A stretch of DNA of 64,000 nucleotides, taken from contig JAGTTD010000009.1 in the NCBI GenBank assembly GCA_018398585.1, positions 9,429,193-9,493,192 on the forward strand, read 5' to 3'. The translations under genes and the position numbers were made by a program. Under the pieces are notes generated by a model. It made no database searches, was not told the origin of the DNA, and saw only the letters and a program-made list of their open reading frames with translations. Source of the stretch: Simmondsia chinensis (Eukaryota > Streptophyta > Magnoliopsida > Caryophyllales > Simmondsiaceae). Positions 24,101 to 34,089 of this stretch are shown in pieces. Every line of letters begins with the position of its first letter. Position 1 is the first letter of the stretch.

Positions 24101-25589
24101 ACTGAGTCGCCAATGCTCTCTCTCACCTATCTAGATCTAAGGTCCTTTGCATGGCTTTCTCCTCCATCTCGTCTGACTTCTTCAACCGCTTGAAGGTGTC
24201 TTGTCTTTTAACCATGTGTTGGCGAGTATAATCTCTGATAAGCTGACAGAACCTCTTTCCCACCCTTGTTATTCTTGGCACCAGGGTCAGTTAAGCTACA
24301 ATGGCCGCCTAATTGTTGGCGATGGTATACACCTCATATGGCCTCATGACTCAGCCCAGGGTGGACATTCAGGTATTGATGCCACTTACCGTCGCATCCA
24401 CCCGTTATTCTATTGGAAGGGTCTCCGCTAGGACATCCAATCTTATATCCGCCAATGCTTTGTCTGCCAACGTCACAAATATGATACATCCACCCCTGCT
24501 GGACTTCTCCAACCTCTCCCAGTTCCAACTTCCATAAGGAACAGTATCTACTTGGACTTCATCAAAGCTCTTCCCCCTTCCGAGGGTCGCTCGGTTATAT
24601 TCGTCGTGGTTGATCGATTAACGAAGTACACCCATTTCCTCTCACTTACACACCCATATACTACCGTGGGTGTTGCTAAACTCTTCTTGGATCACATCTA
24701 CCATCTTCATGGTCTACCCAAGACAATCATCAGTGACCGTGACCCCATTTTCACAAGCCTCTTTTGGCACAAACTTTTCTCTTGGTTGGGAACTCACCTC
24801 AACCTTTCCTCCTCATACCATCTGCAATCTGATGGCCAAACAGATGTCCTCAACTGCTGTTTGGAGACTTACTTATGCTGCATGATTAGTGAACAGCCCC
24901 GGCTTTGGACTCGGTGGCTTCCTCTCGCAGAATGGTGGTACAATACTTCATTCCAATCATCAACTCAGTCCACTCCATTTGAGCTCCTCTATGGCCAACC
25001 GCCTCCGATTCATCTCCCTTATTTACCTGGCGAGTCACCCGTTGATGCCGTGGATCGCACCTTTTCAGCTCGCAAAGATACTATAGCCCGTCTTTGACAC
25101 CATTTGTTTCGAGCTCAGAACCGCATGAAACAGCAAGCTGATTGTCATCGAGTTGACCACGACTATCAAATTGGCGAATACGTCTAGCTCAAGCTCCAAT
25201 CCTACCGCCAAAAGAGTGTTGAGGCCTGCTGCTTCAACAAGCTCACCCAGCGGTTCTATGGTCCGTTTCGGATCATAGATAAAGTTGGCGCTGTGGCTTA
25301 CCGCCTCGATTTACTGGCCCGCACGTCCGTCAACCATACAGTACATATTTCTCTACTAAAGAAGTGCTTTTCAATTCCAGCTTCATGCACTCTCTTACCC
25401 GACGTTTCGCCCTCAGTTGCTGCTCTTACCAAGCCTTTCGCCATCCTTGACCGAAGTGCCGTTAAGTGCCGTCGCCAAGCTACCACTCAAGTCCTTGTTC
25501 AATGGGTGGGCCAATCTCCAGAGGACGCAACTTGGGAGTTCCTTCATGACTTCCAGCTCCATTTCCCTTCATTCAATCCTCGAGGATGA
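21124..25589 (+). pseudogene. Gypsy gag-pol polyprotein, heavily mutated
   Basis: Gag begins at the ATG at 21124 (MVEGTRSQVSIRERE) and carries KIDFPRF and a coiled N-terminal part before breaking near 21330. The protease region is fragmentary; SGSTHNFLD near 22330 fits the active-site region with DSGS. RT at 22955-23326 and after has SPAVLVKKKDGSWR and, past a TGA, FFDDILIYS. RNase H is at about 23726-24037 (IKTDTSGTEIG, IHTDQQSLKF). The integrase zinc part HSGIDATYRRI is near 24367, and its core is at 24552-25097 with DFIKALP, SDRDPIF and LETYL for the DDE residues. The C-terminus VLVQWVGQSPEDATWE near 25490 is chromodomain-like. At least a dozen stops or frameshifts remove function. Confidence 0.92.
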
Positions 25590-25613
25590 GGATCTTCTCA
25601 AGGGGGGCGGCAT

Positions 25614-25995
25614 TAATACGAACATAAGCTAATGCATCTCTTGGCGCCAACTTCTTCACAACATAGCCCATGCTGTTTGCCGCCAGCTAGCTTCCTGTGT
25701 TTCTTCAAGCGTGAGCTGGCCACATTAGCTCTAGATATTTTCTTGATATTTTCCTTTACTTGCTATAAATAGGAGAGTTAATTATGGTAGGGTTTCCACG
25801 CTTGATGAGTGTGCCCTTTTCTTTCTCTCCCTAACTCTCTTCTATGTCTTTTCTCCCTCCTTCTCTTGTAAATTTTCATTGAAGGAGCTTACACATATAC
25901 AAAAGCAATACAAACACAATTAGACATCATTGATTTCTGTCCAGTAGGCCTAATTATTGTGTCAATTTGGGCATTGATTGAGTACTTTGGTATCA
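25614..25995 (+). repeat. 3' LTR of gypsy element
   Basis: It begins TTAATACGAACATAAGC after the polypurine tract and ends TTTGGTATCA at 25995, followed by the CATCC duplication. It has the same length as the 5' LTR. Confidence 0.92.
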
Positions 25996-26000
25996 CATCC

Positions 26001-26362
26001 TCTCGTATTCTTCTCGTCCCGCACACAACCACAATATTATGACATTAGTAATGAAAAAAAGTTGGATGAGAGGCCCATTTCACTCCTTTACACATTGTTG
26101 TTTGAATGATTTTATTAAATCCATATAAACTCTAGACTAAACATCATTTTATAAAGTTTATAAACTAGAAAGTAAATACATCTAACCTCGATATACTAAT
26201 GTGTAATTTACCTTAAAAATAAGGTATAAGTTAATAGTTTGAGAGTTGAAGATAAGTTAAAGGTGCTGGTGTGATGGTTTGTTTCCCCGACCCCGCAAGT
26301 AAGACTTCAAGCCCCTGCCCAAGTGTTAGTCTCTTTTTTAGGGAAAGTTGTTATACAACTTA

Positions 26363-26401
<39 letters not shown>

Positions 26402-26867
26402 GAAAACTAAGAAAAAAGCACTAAGCTAGCTCAATATGAAACTTTTTTTAACATTGTACTAGTGAAATTAAAAAAAAATGAATTTGGCATTGAGCTAGGC
26501 ACGAGCAAATTGTTTTAGCACTATGTGATAAAGCTTGAGGCACACTTGTCGGCTTGTAAGTGGGTACAAATTGGGCCACTTTTAATATACAAAACATCAA
26601 ACTAACCCTATGTGAATTTTTTCAACACTATAACTACAAACGTAAAAAATGTATTGTACTAACTAAAATGAATATTTTCAACATTAAACTAGACGTAAAC
26701 TAAGCATTGTATGGTATTTAGCACTTGCCCATATATTTACAAACCTTAGATTATTGTGACTTTCATGTAATCGATGTGTACTCGATTTGGGTATTCTAGT
26801 TATCGGTTGTTATGGTAACATGATGTCTTAAGTTTCTATCTCGTTTTTCAAAGAGCAACTTGAGTCG
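26001..26867. repeat. AT-rich intergenic DNA with dispersed repeat and microsatellite
   Basis: I see no gene. A TA microsatellite lies at 26366-26398. Around 26400-26720 two related units (AGCACTAAGCTAGC and CATCAAACTAACCC contexts) resemble the stretch at 58505-58680 (AGCTCTAAACTAGCC), which suggests a dispersed repeat family. Repeat limits were not resolved. Confidence 0.5.
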
Positions 26868-27126
26868 ATGACAAATAAATCAATCATATGTTTCTTGATC
26901 TTTGTCGGCATTATAGTCCATGACAGACTAAGGTTATCTATACAGACAATGCCCTACTTTATGTCTGCAAATCAAGCTAGATTGTATATGCTAGATGTTG
27001 ATGTATTTTCAAAATATTCGTTGTATAAAATGTATATATGTGTGTTAAATATTGTTTATATGTATATAAGATGTATTTGAGATTGTCCCGATACTTGTAT
27101 GAGTGATTAGAGCATTATTGGGAATA

Positions 27127-27377
27127 TGTGTCGACACATGGGTCATATGTGTTGACACAAAATCCTATAGAACGCAGGAGAGATAGCTGTGTGTCGACAC
27201 ACAGCCTGTTTCAGGTGCGCATGGAGGAAACCTGTGTGTCGACACACAGAAATTGTGTGTCGACACACAGGCTTACAGTGAGCCAGTGTGTCGACCTGTG
27301 TGTCGACAGTATCGACACACAGGCTTACAGAAAGCTGTGTGTCGACACACAACTTCGACACACAGGTCGGTTTTGAC
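27127..27377. promoter_or_regulatory. U3 array of GTCGAC-centred palindromes
   Basis: Seven GTCGAC cores occur in about 250 bp, most within TGTGTGTCGACACACA or a trimmed form, with additional degenerate half-sites (TTGACACA, TCGACACACA). The cluster sits directly upstream of the TATA box, where enhancer elements of copia LTRs usually lie. The array is repeated in the 3' LTR (32440-32689) with a different internal order, and in diverged form in the solo LTR near 36660-36780. A role as binding sites is inference. Confidence 0.6.
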
Positions 27378-27405
27378 GGTTTTCTGCGCGGTTTCTTCCC
27401 AGTTC

Positions 27406-27416
27406 TTTTATATATT
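27406..27416 (+). promoter_or_regulatory. TATA box of intact copia LTR
   Basis: TTTTATATATT lies just after the palindrome array, in the expected place for the U3/R boundary promoter. The same string is at 32719-32729 in the 3' LTR. Confidence 0.6.
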
Positions 27417-27820
27417 GATGCTCTTGGTTTTGGGACGTTTTACAGAAGAGAATAATACCAGATATTCTCCCCTCTCATCAAGAAGAAGAAAACATATAAA
27501 TTGGTAGTGGAATTTCACAAGAAAGAAATTTGAAGAACAACTTCTTGGTTCTTGTGTTCTATGTGAGTTTATCAAAGGGTGAGTTCTCTAAATCAACCAA
27601 TCTCTAGACATCTTCATCAATCTCTTCCCATACACTTCTTCACTCCATATTTTGGTAGTTGTTGTATCCCCGAGGATATTTCGTATACCGAAATAAACCT
27701 TAAGGATAGTGATCACACGCCTCAACACCTGAGATCGTTTGGATACCCGGTTGCAAGGTTTTTGCAAGTATTTTCTGAATTTTTTCTAACAATCTTAAGG
27801 TTTATTTTCTGGTTTGGGTT

Positions 27821-30800
27821 ATGGCTTCATCACTAAGGGAAATGACATCCAATTTTGTGAAATTGGACCGGTTTGATGGGGGAAATTTTCGACGGTGGCA
27901 GAGGAAGATGCATTTTCTCATAACAACGCTGAATGTGGTGTATGTCCTGAATACACCGTCTCCATCCCCCGTTTCTGAGGAGGAAGAAACGCTGGCCGAG
28001 CAAAGGGCAAGACTGAAGTGGGAAAATGATGATTATATTTGTCGAGGGCACATCTTGAATGGGATGACCGATGCCTTGTTTGACATTTACTCTAACATGT
28101 CAACCGCGAAGGAACTATGGGATGCACTTGAGGCTCGTTACATGGCCGAGGATGCAACAAGCAAAAAATTCCTGGTTAGTCAATTTAATAATTATAAGAT
28201 GATTGATGGTCGTCCTGTCATGGAGCAATTCCATGAAATAGAACGTATATTAAATAATTTTAAACAACATAACATGAATATGGACGACACAATCGTTATT
28301 TCTTCCTTAATTGACAAACTTCCTCCCTCTTGGAAAGATGTAAGGAAAAATTTAAAACATAAGAAGGAGGATATGTCAATTGAGGAACTCGCTAACCATT
28401 TACGTATTGAGGAAGGTTACAGGGCGCAAGATGACAACAAAGAACGCCCGGGTGATGTTGGTAAAATCAACATCCCAGAGGAAGGCCAATCTAGTAAGGG
28501 ACCAAAGAGAACCGGACACTTCCAAAAGAACAATAAGCACAAGAGGCCGAAAGTTGTTTGTTGGGAGTGTCAGAAGCCCGGTCATATGCGAAAAGACTGT
28601 TATCGCCTTAAAAAGAACAAAGGCAAGGGGCTTGATCATCGCACTAAAAATTCGAACAAGAGGTTCGTGGCGATGATTTCGGAAGTCAATCTAATCGAGA
28701 GTGATAATTCTTGGTGGATTGACTCGGGGGCCACGAAGCATGTATGTAAGAATAGGGGGTTCTTCTCCACTTTTGAGCCCATGGACAACGGAACTGAGTT
28801 GTTCATGGGAAATGGGGCGTCGGTACCTGTAAAAGGGAAGGGAAAAATTGACTTACTTTTCACATCCGAAAAAACCCTTACTTTAACCGATGTATGCTTC
28901 GCTCCTGATGTTAAGAAGAATCTTGTATCGGGTGGCCTGTTGAATAGGTTTGGGTTCAAGTTGGTCTTCGAGGCCGACAAGTTCATTTTGTCTAAGGGTG
29001 GTGTATTTGATGGGAAAGGATACCTATGTAATGGTATGTTTAAACTAAATGTTAATAATAAGAACGTTGATTCTGTTTATATGCTTGATTCGTCATTTTT
29101 ATGGCATTATAGACTAGGTCATGTGAATTTTCGTAGATTACATGAAATGGATAATTCTTCGTTGATTCCTCACATAGATAAAGTTGTTGACAAATGCAAG
29201 ACTTGTATGCTAACAAAAATAACAAAATCTCCATTTTCTTCTGCGCAAAGAGAGACTAATCTACTTGATCTAGTCCATAGTGACTTATGTGACTTCAAGC
29301 GAACACCGAGTTTGGGTGGAAAGAATTACTTTGTTACATTTATCGATGATTATTCAAGATTTTGTTATGTTTATTTGATAAGTAACAAAGACGACTCGCT
29401 TGATAGGTTTAAAGCATATAAAGCAGAATCTGAATTACACTGTGAAACCTTCCTCAAGCGTTTAAGGTCGGATCGTGGTGGCGAATACTACGATCCTAAA
29501 TATTTTGAATCCACAGGAATAATACATGAAATAACTGCACCTTATACGCCGCAACAAAATGGCGTGGCTGAGAGGAAAAACCGGACTCTAACTGAGATGG
29601 TTAATTCTATGTTATCTTATTCCGGTCTCAATGATGGATTTTGGGGTGAGGCTATGTTAACGGCCTGTCACATATTAAATAGAGTTCCAAACAAGAGAAA
29701 TAGATTAACTCCATATGAGTTGTGGAACAAACGAGCCCCTAATTTAGATTACCTAAAAGTGTGGGGGTGTAGGGCAGTTGTTAGAGTCCCTGAACCTAAA
29801 CGGAAAAAATTAGGTGAAAGAGGCATTGATTGCATCTTTGTGGGTTATGCGTCTCATAGTAAGGCATATCGGTTCTATATTGTTGAACCTAATGATTATA
29901 TCAACGTGAATACGATAGTAGAATCGAGAGATGCAATATTTGATGAGAATCGGTTTACTTCTATCCCTAGACCGAGGGATTATGTACCGGTTGAGATTGA
30001 CACGCAAGTGTCTAATGACGTTGTTCGTCATGAGAGGGAGAATGTCCCTGATAGAGCTCTAGAACTCCGAAAGAGTAAGAGAGCAAGGAAGGAGAAATCC
30101 TTCGGTTCGGACTTCTACACGTATTTGGTAGAAGGTTCGAGGAACGATGTGGACCAAGTGGCTCCATATTGTTGTGTCATGGAAGCTGATCCCATGACAT
30201 TTGATGAGGCGATGAGGTCTAATGATGTCTCGTTTTGGAAAGAGGCTATAAACGATGAAATGGATTCCATTTTAGGTAATAATACCTGGATTCTTGAGGA
30301 TCTTCCACGAGGAAGTAAACCCATCGGGTGCAAATGGATCTTCAAAAAGAAGATGAAAGTCGATGGATTGATTGACAAATTTAAAGCCCGATTGGTGGCT
30401 AAAGGATTCACCCAAAGACATGGACTGGATTACTTTGATACCTATGCCCCAGTGGCAAGGATATCGACGATAAGGGTACTTATTGCTCTTGCCTCCATTT
30501 TTAAACTAGTGATACACCAAATGGATGTCAAAACGGCATTCCTGAATGGTGAGCTAGAGGAGGAAGTATACATGGAACAACCAGAAGGGTTTGTTGTTCC
30601 GGGCCAAGAGAGAAAAGTGTGTAAACTCATACGTTCTCTGTATGGACTGAAACAAGCTCCGAAGCAATGGCACCAAAAATTTGATCAGGTTGTATTGAAC
30701 AACGGATTCGTTATAAACGAATCAGATAAATGTGTCTATAGCAAGTTTGATAATGGCAAAGGGGTCATTATATGTTTGTATGTCGATGACATGCTGATTT

Positions 30801-31741
30801 TCGGTTCTGATATGGAGCAAGTAGAGAGAACTAAACTGTTTCTCTCTGAAAACTTTGCTATGAAAGACATGGGTGAGGCGGAGGTGATCCTCGGTATCAG
30901 AATTGTAAGGAATGGTAATTCCATTTCCTTGACACAGTCTCACTATATCGAAAAGGCGTTGAAAAGGTTCCATTTCTTTGACTGTGCACCGATTTCCACA
31001 CCGATGGATCCTAGTGTGAAATTAGAACCGAATGAGGGTGCTCCAGTGGCACAATTGGAGTACGCTCGAGCTATTGGCTGTCTCATGTATGCCATGACAA
31101 GCACTAGGCCTGATATTGCCTTTGCTGTTGGAAAGCTGAGTAGGTATACCTGCAAACCGAGTAAGTTGCACTGGAATGCAGTGCACCGGGTACTGAAGTA
31201 CCTAAAGAAGACTATGGATTATGGTCTCAATTATGTTGGGTATCCTCCTATTTTGGAAGGATATACTGATGCAAGTTGGATCTCCGATGTGGAGGATCAT
31301 GCATCCACGAGTGGATGGGTATTCCTGTTTGGTGGGGGTGCGGTTTCTTGGGGTTCCAAGAAACAAACTTGCATATCTGACTTTACAATGGCGGCGGAGT
31401 TTATAGCTCTTGCTTCTGCGGCTAAAGAAACCGAGTGGTTAAAGGATCTCTTGTATGAGATACCTTTGTGGCCGAAGCCGATTTCTCCTATTTCTATCCA
31501 TTGTGATAGTCAGGCTACGCTTTCTAAAGCATACAGTGAAGTGTATAATGGGAAGTCCAGACACATTGGTGTGAGACATAGTATGGTGAGACACCTTATT
31601 CGGGAAGGTGTTATCACTGTGGACTTTGTGAGAACCTGTCAGAATCTAGCGGATCCGTTTACTAAAGGCCTGGCTAGAGATTTGGTTTTGAAAACAAATG
31701 AAGGGATGGGGTTGAAACGTGTCATAATTAGTCGCCCATGA
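27821..31741 (+). CDS. Copia Gag-Pol polyprotein, 1306 codons, uninterrupted
   Basis: This single frame encodes all proteins for an autonomous Ty1/copia cycle. Gag (UBN2-like) covers about residues 1-240, with a CCHC knuckle CWECQKPGHMRKDC at 247-260. The aspartic protease active site is DSG at 301-303 (WWIDSGATKH). The GAG-pre-integrase His/Cys zinc motif is at about 427-475. Integrase has D488, D551 and E584, followed by a GKN-type C-terminus. RT has the YVDD box at 987-990, and RNase H starts near D1150 with the usual AEFIA and HCDSQA motifs. The TGA stop is at 31739-31741. The D-E spacing in integrase is three residues shorter than the common copia D-35-E. The ATG at 27821 lies 29 bp after the LTR and opens directly into Gag. 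All catalytic residues I could check are present. Confidence 0.96.
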   Translation: MASSLREMTSNFVKLDRFDGGNFRRWQRKMHFLITTLNVVYVLNTPSPSPVSEEEETLAEQRARLKWENDDYICRGHILNGMTDALFDIYSNMSTAKELWDALEARYMAEDATSKKFLVSQFNNYKMIDGRPVMEQFHEIERILNNFKQHNMNMDDTIVISSLIDKLPPSWKDVRKNLKHKKEDMSIEELANHLRIEEGYRAQDDNKERPGDVGKINIPEEGQSSKGPKRTGHFQKNNKHKRPKVVCWECQKPGHMRKDCYRLKKNKGKGLDHRTKNSNKRFVAMISEVNLIESDNSWWIDSGATKHVCKNRGFFSTFEPMDNGTELFMGNGASVPVKGKGKIDLLFTSEKTLTLTDVCFAPDVKKNLVSGGLLNRFGFKLVFEADKFILSKGGVFDGKGYLCNGMFKLNVNNKNVDSVYMLDSSFLWHYRLGHVNFRRLHEMDNSSLIPHIDKVVDKCKTCMLTKITKSPFSSAQRETNLLDLVHSDLCDFKRTPSLGGKNYFVTFIDDYSRFCYVYLISNKDDSLDRFKAYKAESELHCETFLKRLRSDRGGEYYDPKYFESTGIIHEITAPYTPQQNGVAERKNRTLTEMVNSMLSYSGLNDGFWGEAMLTACHILNRVPNKRNRLTPYELWNKRAPNLDYLKVWGCRAVVRVPEPKRKKLGERGIDCIFVGYASHSKAYRFYIVEPNDYINVNTIVESRDAIFDENRFTSIPRPRDYVPVEIDTQVSNDVVRHERENVPDRALELRKSKRARKEKSFGSDFYTYLVEGSRNDVDQVAPYCCVMEADPMTFDEAMRSNDVSFWKEAINDEMDSILGNNTWILEDLPRGSKPIGCKWIFKKKMKVDGLIDKFKARLVAKGFTQRHGLDYFDTYAPVARISTIRVLIALASIFKLVIHQMDVKTAFLNGELEEEVYMEQPEGFVVPGQERKVCKLIRSLYGLKQAPKQWHQKFDQVVLNNGFVINESDKCVYSKFDNGKGVIICLYVDDMLIFGSDMEQVERTKLFLSENFAMKDMGEAEVILGIRIVRNGNSISLTQSHYIEKALKRFHFFDCAPISTPMDPSVKLEPNEGAPVAQLEYARAIGCLMYAMTSTRPDIAFAVGKLSRYTCKPSKLHWNAVHRVLKYLKKTMDYGLNYVGYPPILEGYTDASWISDVEDHASTSGWVFLFGGGAVSWGSKKQTCISDFTMAAEFIALASAAKETEWLKDLLYEIPLWPKPISPISIHCDSQATLSKAYSEVYNGKSRHIGVRHSMVRHLIREGVITVDFVRTCQNLADPFTKGLARDLVLKTNEGMGLKRVIISRP

Positions 31742-32308
31742 TAGGCCCTCAACTCGACGTCTAGTATGACGCTAGGTCTCGGGTTCAATGAGAGAGACTT
31801 GTCATCTGTGTGACTGCAAGCACTAAATGAGATAGTTTCCATCCCGAGTGTGAAGTGCTTGATACCTACGTTAGTGATTATAAAAGGATGAGCAAATGCT
31901 CTTAATGGACCTGGTTTTAGAACTTATTGAATGTCGTATCGCAGGGGCATGATCAATGAGGTCCACCTTAGTGAGTGTTGAAGTTTGGCCGCTTCAAAGG
32001 GGTGATTTTTGACAAGGGCTTGGCCCTGAAACACTCACGAAGGGTACAGGACACAAGGCCATAAATGTGTCGATCTGGGAGGTGTAGGGTGTGTACGGGG
32101 AGTACGCCTTGTGCGTGATTAGATAGTCGGTTAGTCAAATGGGTTGTATGGTTCAAAGCTTGGACTACCATTTTCGACCCGATTAACTGTGTGGTCTTTT
32201 CACTAGCTGGGGGTTCAATCGTGAGACACCCTCGTTGATGCACAATAAGGCCTCCTTTAAACGAGATGTCACTTTGAGATTGGTTGTATTTTGAAAATGG
32301 TGGGGGAT
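31742..32308 (+). other. Copia 3' untranslated region and polypurine tract
   Basis: 567 bp of non-coding sequence lie between the polyprotein stop and the 3' LTR. The last bases, AAAATGGTGGGGGAT (32294-32308), are the plus-strand primer. I see no further gene in it. Confidence 0.75.
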
Positions 32309-33104
32309 TGTTTATGCATTTTCAAAATATTCGTTGTATAAAATATATATATGTGTGTTAAATATTGTTTATATGTATATGAGATGTATTTGAGATTGTC
32401 CCGATACTTGTATGAGTGATTAAAGCATTATTGGGAGTATGTGTCGACACATGGGTCATATGTGTTGACACAAAATCCTATAAAACGCAGGGGAGATAGC
32501 TGTGTGTCGACACACATAGCCCGTGTGTCGACACATAGCCCGTTTCAGGTGCGCACGGAGGAAACCTGTGTGTCGACACACAGGCTTACAGTGAGCCAGT
32601 GTGTCGACCTGTGTGTCGACAGTATCGACACACAGGCTTACAGAAAGCTGTGTGTCGACACACAACTTCGACACACAGGTCGGTTTTGACGGTTTTCTGC
32701 GCGGTTTCTTCCCAGTTCTTTTATATATTGATGCTCTTGGTTTTGGGACGTTTTACAGAAGAGAATAATACCAGATATTCTCCCCTCTCATCAAGAAGAA
32801 GAAAACATATAAATTGGTAGTGGAATTTCACAAGAAAGAAATTTGAAGAACATCTTCTTGGTTCTTGTGTTCTATGTGAGTTTATCAAAGGGTGAGTTCT
32901 CTAAATCAACCAATCTCTAGACATCTTCATCAATCTCTTCCCATACACTTCTTCACTCCATATTTTGATAGTTGTTGTATCCCCGAGGATATTTCGTATA
33001 CCGAAATAAACCTTAAGGATAGTGATCACACGCCTCAACACCTGAGATCGTTTGGATACCCGGTTGCAAGGTTTTTGCAAGTATTTTCTGAATTTTTTCT
33101 AACA
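32309..33104 (+). repeat. 3' LTR of intact copia
   Basis: It starts TGTTTATGCATTTTC and ends TTTTTTCTAACA, with the same length as the 5' LTR. It carries seven GTCGAC palindromes in U3; a block CATAGCCCGTGTGTCGACACA is present here but not in the 5' copy, while the 5' copy has an extra unit near 27245-27270. Confidence 0.95.
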
Positions 33105-33324
33105 CTAGAGACCAACTTGATTGTATTGCAAAACATTACTTCACATATGATTCCCAATCATTGTGGGAGGAATATACCACCACTTCTGGGAGGAGATCCG
33201 GTGTTGTTGGCAAAAAAATAGCACTGGTGCATTCCCTCGTTATGTGATATTTGATCATATTTTTTATGAATATATGTGTATTAAATGCATATAATTTGTA
33301 TAAGTCAATAGATATATATATATA

Positions 33325-33945
33325 GTGGCTAGAATGAGAATGAAAATTTCGTGAGAATATGAGAAAATTAAATCTACACTTTTGGATCTTAAGTAAGACT
33401 GATCAATGGTTCTAAGATGCTCGTCGTATCCGGAGCCCTACCACCGCCCAACGATCACCGCCACCACCACCTGCCGCCGCCGTCGCCGCCCCGACACCGC
33501 CACCCATCTCTCCCTCTCCACCCATCTCAAATCTCTACGGTCATGACCACCGCCACCCCCACCCAGCTCTCTCTCTCCATCCCATCTCAAATCCCAGCGT
33601 CACCACCATCGCCTCCCGCCACCACCGCTGTGATTGTGGTGGGTGGCAGTTGTTTAGGATTTGAGATGGGATGGAGAGAGAGAGATGGGTGGCAATGGTG
33701 GGGATGGCAAAGAGGAGTGGTGGCAGTGGTGGGCGGTAGCGAAGGCTGTGGTGTTGGGTGGCGGTGGTGGTGACCGCAAGGATTTGAGATTAGATGGAGA
33801 GAGAGAGATGGGTGGAGAGAGAGAGACGGATGGCAGTGGTGGGGGTGGCAGAGATACGATGAGCTTCTTAGAACCATTGATCAGTCTTACTTAAAATCCA
33901 ATGATGTAGATTTAATTTTCTCACATTCTCATTCCAGCCGCTCCT
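33325..33945. mobile_element. Palindromic MITE/foldback element in a TA-rich target
   Basis: About 90-bp terminal inverted repeats face each other: 33325-33418 contains AAGTAAGACTGATCAATGG, and the reverse complement of 33850-33945 contains the same string. The interior continues as a less perfect inverted repeat, CCACC-rich on the left and GGTGG-rich on the right. Both ends abut TATATA runs. No transposase is present. The termini GGCTAGAATGAGAATG resemble known plant MITE ends of Mutator-like type, but the family is not certain. Pro- or Gly-rich open frames inside are by-products of composition. Confidence 0.75.

Positions 33946-33948
<3 letters not shown>

Positions 33949-33987
<39 letters not shown>
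33949..33987. repeat. (AT)n microsatellite
   Basis: An uninterrupted AT dinucleotide run adjoins the right end of the MITE. A shorter TA run lies left of the MITE at 33312-33323. Confidence 0.9.
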
Positions 33988-33991
<4 letters not shown>

Positions 33992-34089
33992 TATAAATAT
34001 AAATTAAAGGAACCCTAATACTTATTTAAATGGGCCACAAATACATGAGCTGAATCACAGTACGTATTATGTACCCCATAGTTTCGATT

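Larger units (their letters stand above)
20634..25995 (+). mobile_element. Complete but broken Ty3/gypsy chromovirus-type element
   Basis: This 5362-bp element has two 382-bp LTRs (20634-21015, 25614-25995), a canonical initiator-Met primer site TGGTATCAGAGCA at 21018-21030, a polypurine tract AAGGGGGGCGGCA just before the 3' LTR, and perfect 5-bp target-site duplications CATCC (20629-20633, 25996-26000). The order gag-RT-RNase H-integrase is that of Ty3/gypsy. A chromodomain-like C-terminus and compact size suggest a chromovirus, possibly Reina-like (inference). Many stops and frameshifts inactivate it. Confidence 0.95.
26996..27791 (+). repeat. 5' LTR of intact copia
   Basis: It begins TGTTGATGTATTTTC and ends TTTTTTCTAACA. 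U3 contains a cluster of TGTGTGTCGACACACA palindromes, then a TATA box near 27406 and a long transcribed part. It matches 32309-33104. Confidence 0.95.
26996..33104 (+). mobile_element. Structurally intact Ty1/copia retrotransposon
   Basis: This 6109-bp element has 796-bp LTRs at 26996-27791 and 32309-33104, perfect 5-bp target-site duplications CTAGA (26991-26995, 33105-33109), one uninterrupted polyprotein frame, and a polypurine tract ATGGTGGGGGAT before the 3' LTR. The LTRs are nearly identical by eye except for a rearranged block of palindromic repeats around 27190-27260 versus 32500-32580, which points to a recent insertion. The canonical initiator-Met primer site is not seen after the 5' LTR. 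A related solo LTR lies at 36245-36865. Confidence 0.96.
26868..33221 (+). other. Short open frame split by the copia insertion
   Basis: If the element (26996-33104) and one CTAGA duplication are removed, the frame from the ATG at 26868 reads in phase across the junction and ends at TAG 33219-33221, about 80 codons. The second half (ending PPLLGGDPVLLAKK) looks protein-like, but I do not recognise a family. It could be part of an old gene or exon, or chance. No splice sites or promoter were identified. Confidence 0.3.

Noticed and set aside
26250..26345. Possible second SINE (CTTCAAGCCCCTGCC resembling a B box)
   Set aside because: No A box at proper distance and no flanking duplication found.
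27128..27376. Open frames with repeated CVSTH / CRHT words in copia LTRs (also 32441-32689)
   Set aside because: They are translations of the GTCGAC palindrome array in U3; the same repeats read open on both strands.
27127..27377. CRISPR-like array
   Set aside because: Spacing is irregular, units are self-palindromic and inside a plant LTR; there are no unique spacers or cas genes.
33417..33894. Pro/His-rich and Gly/Trp-rich open frames on both strands
   Set aside because: They lie in the two arms of the palindromic MITE and mirror each other; composition alone keeps them open.
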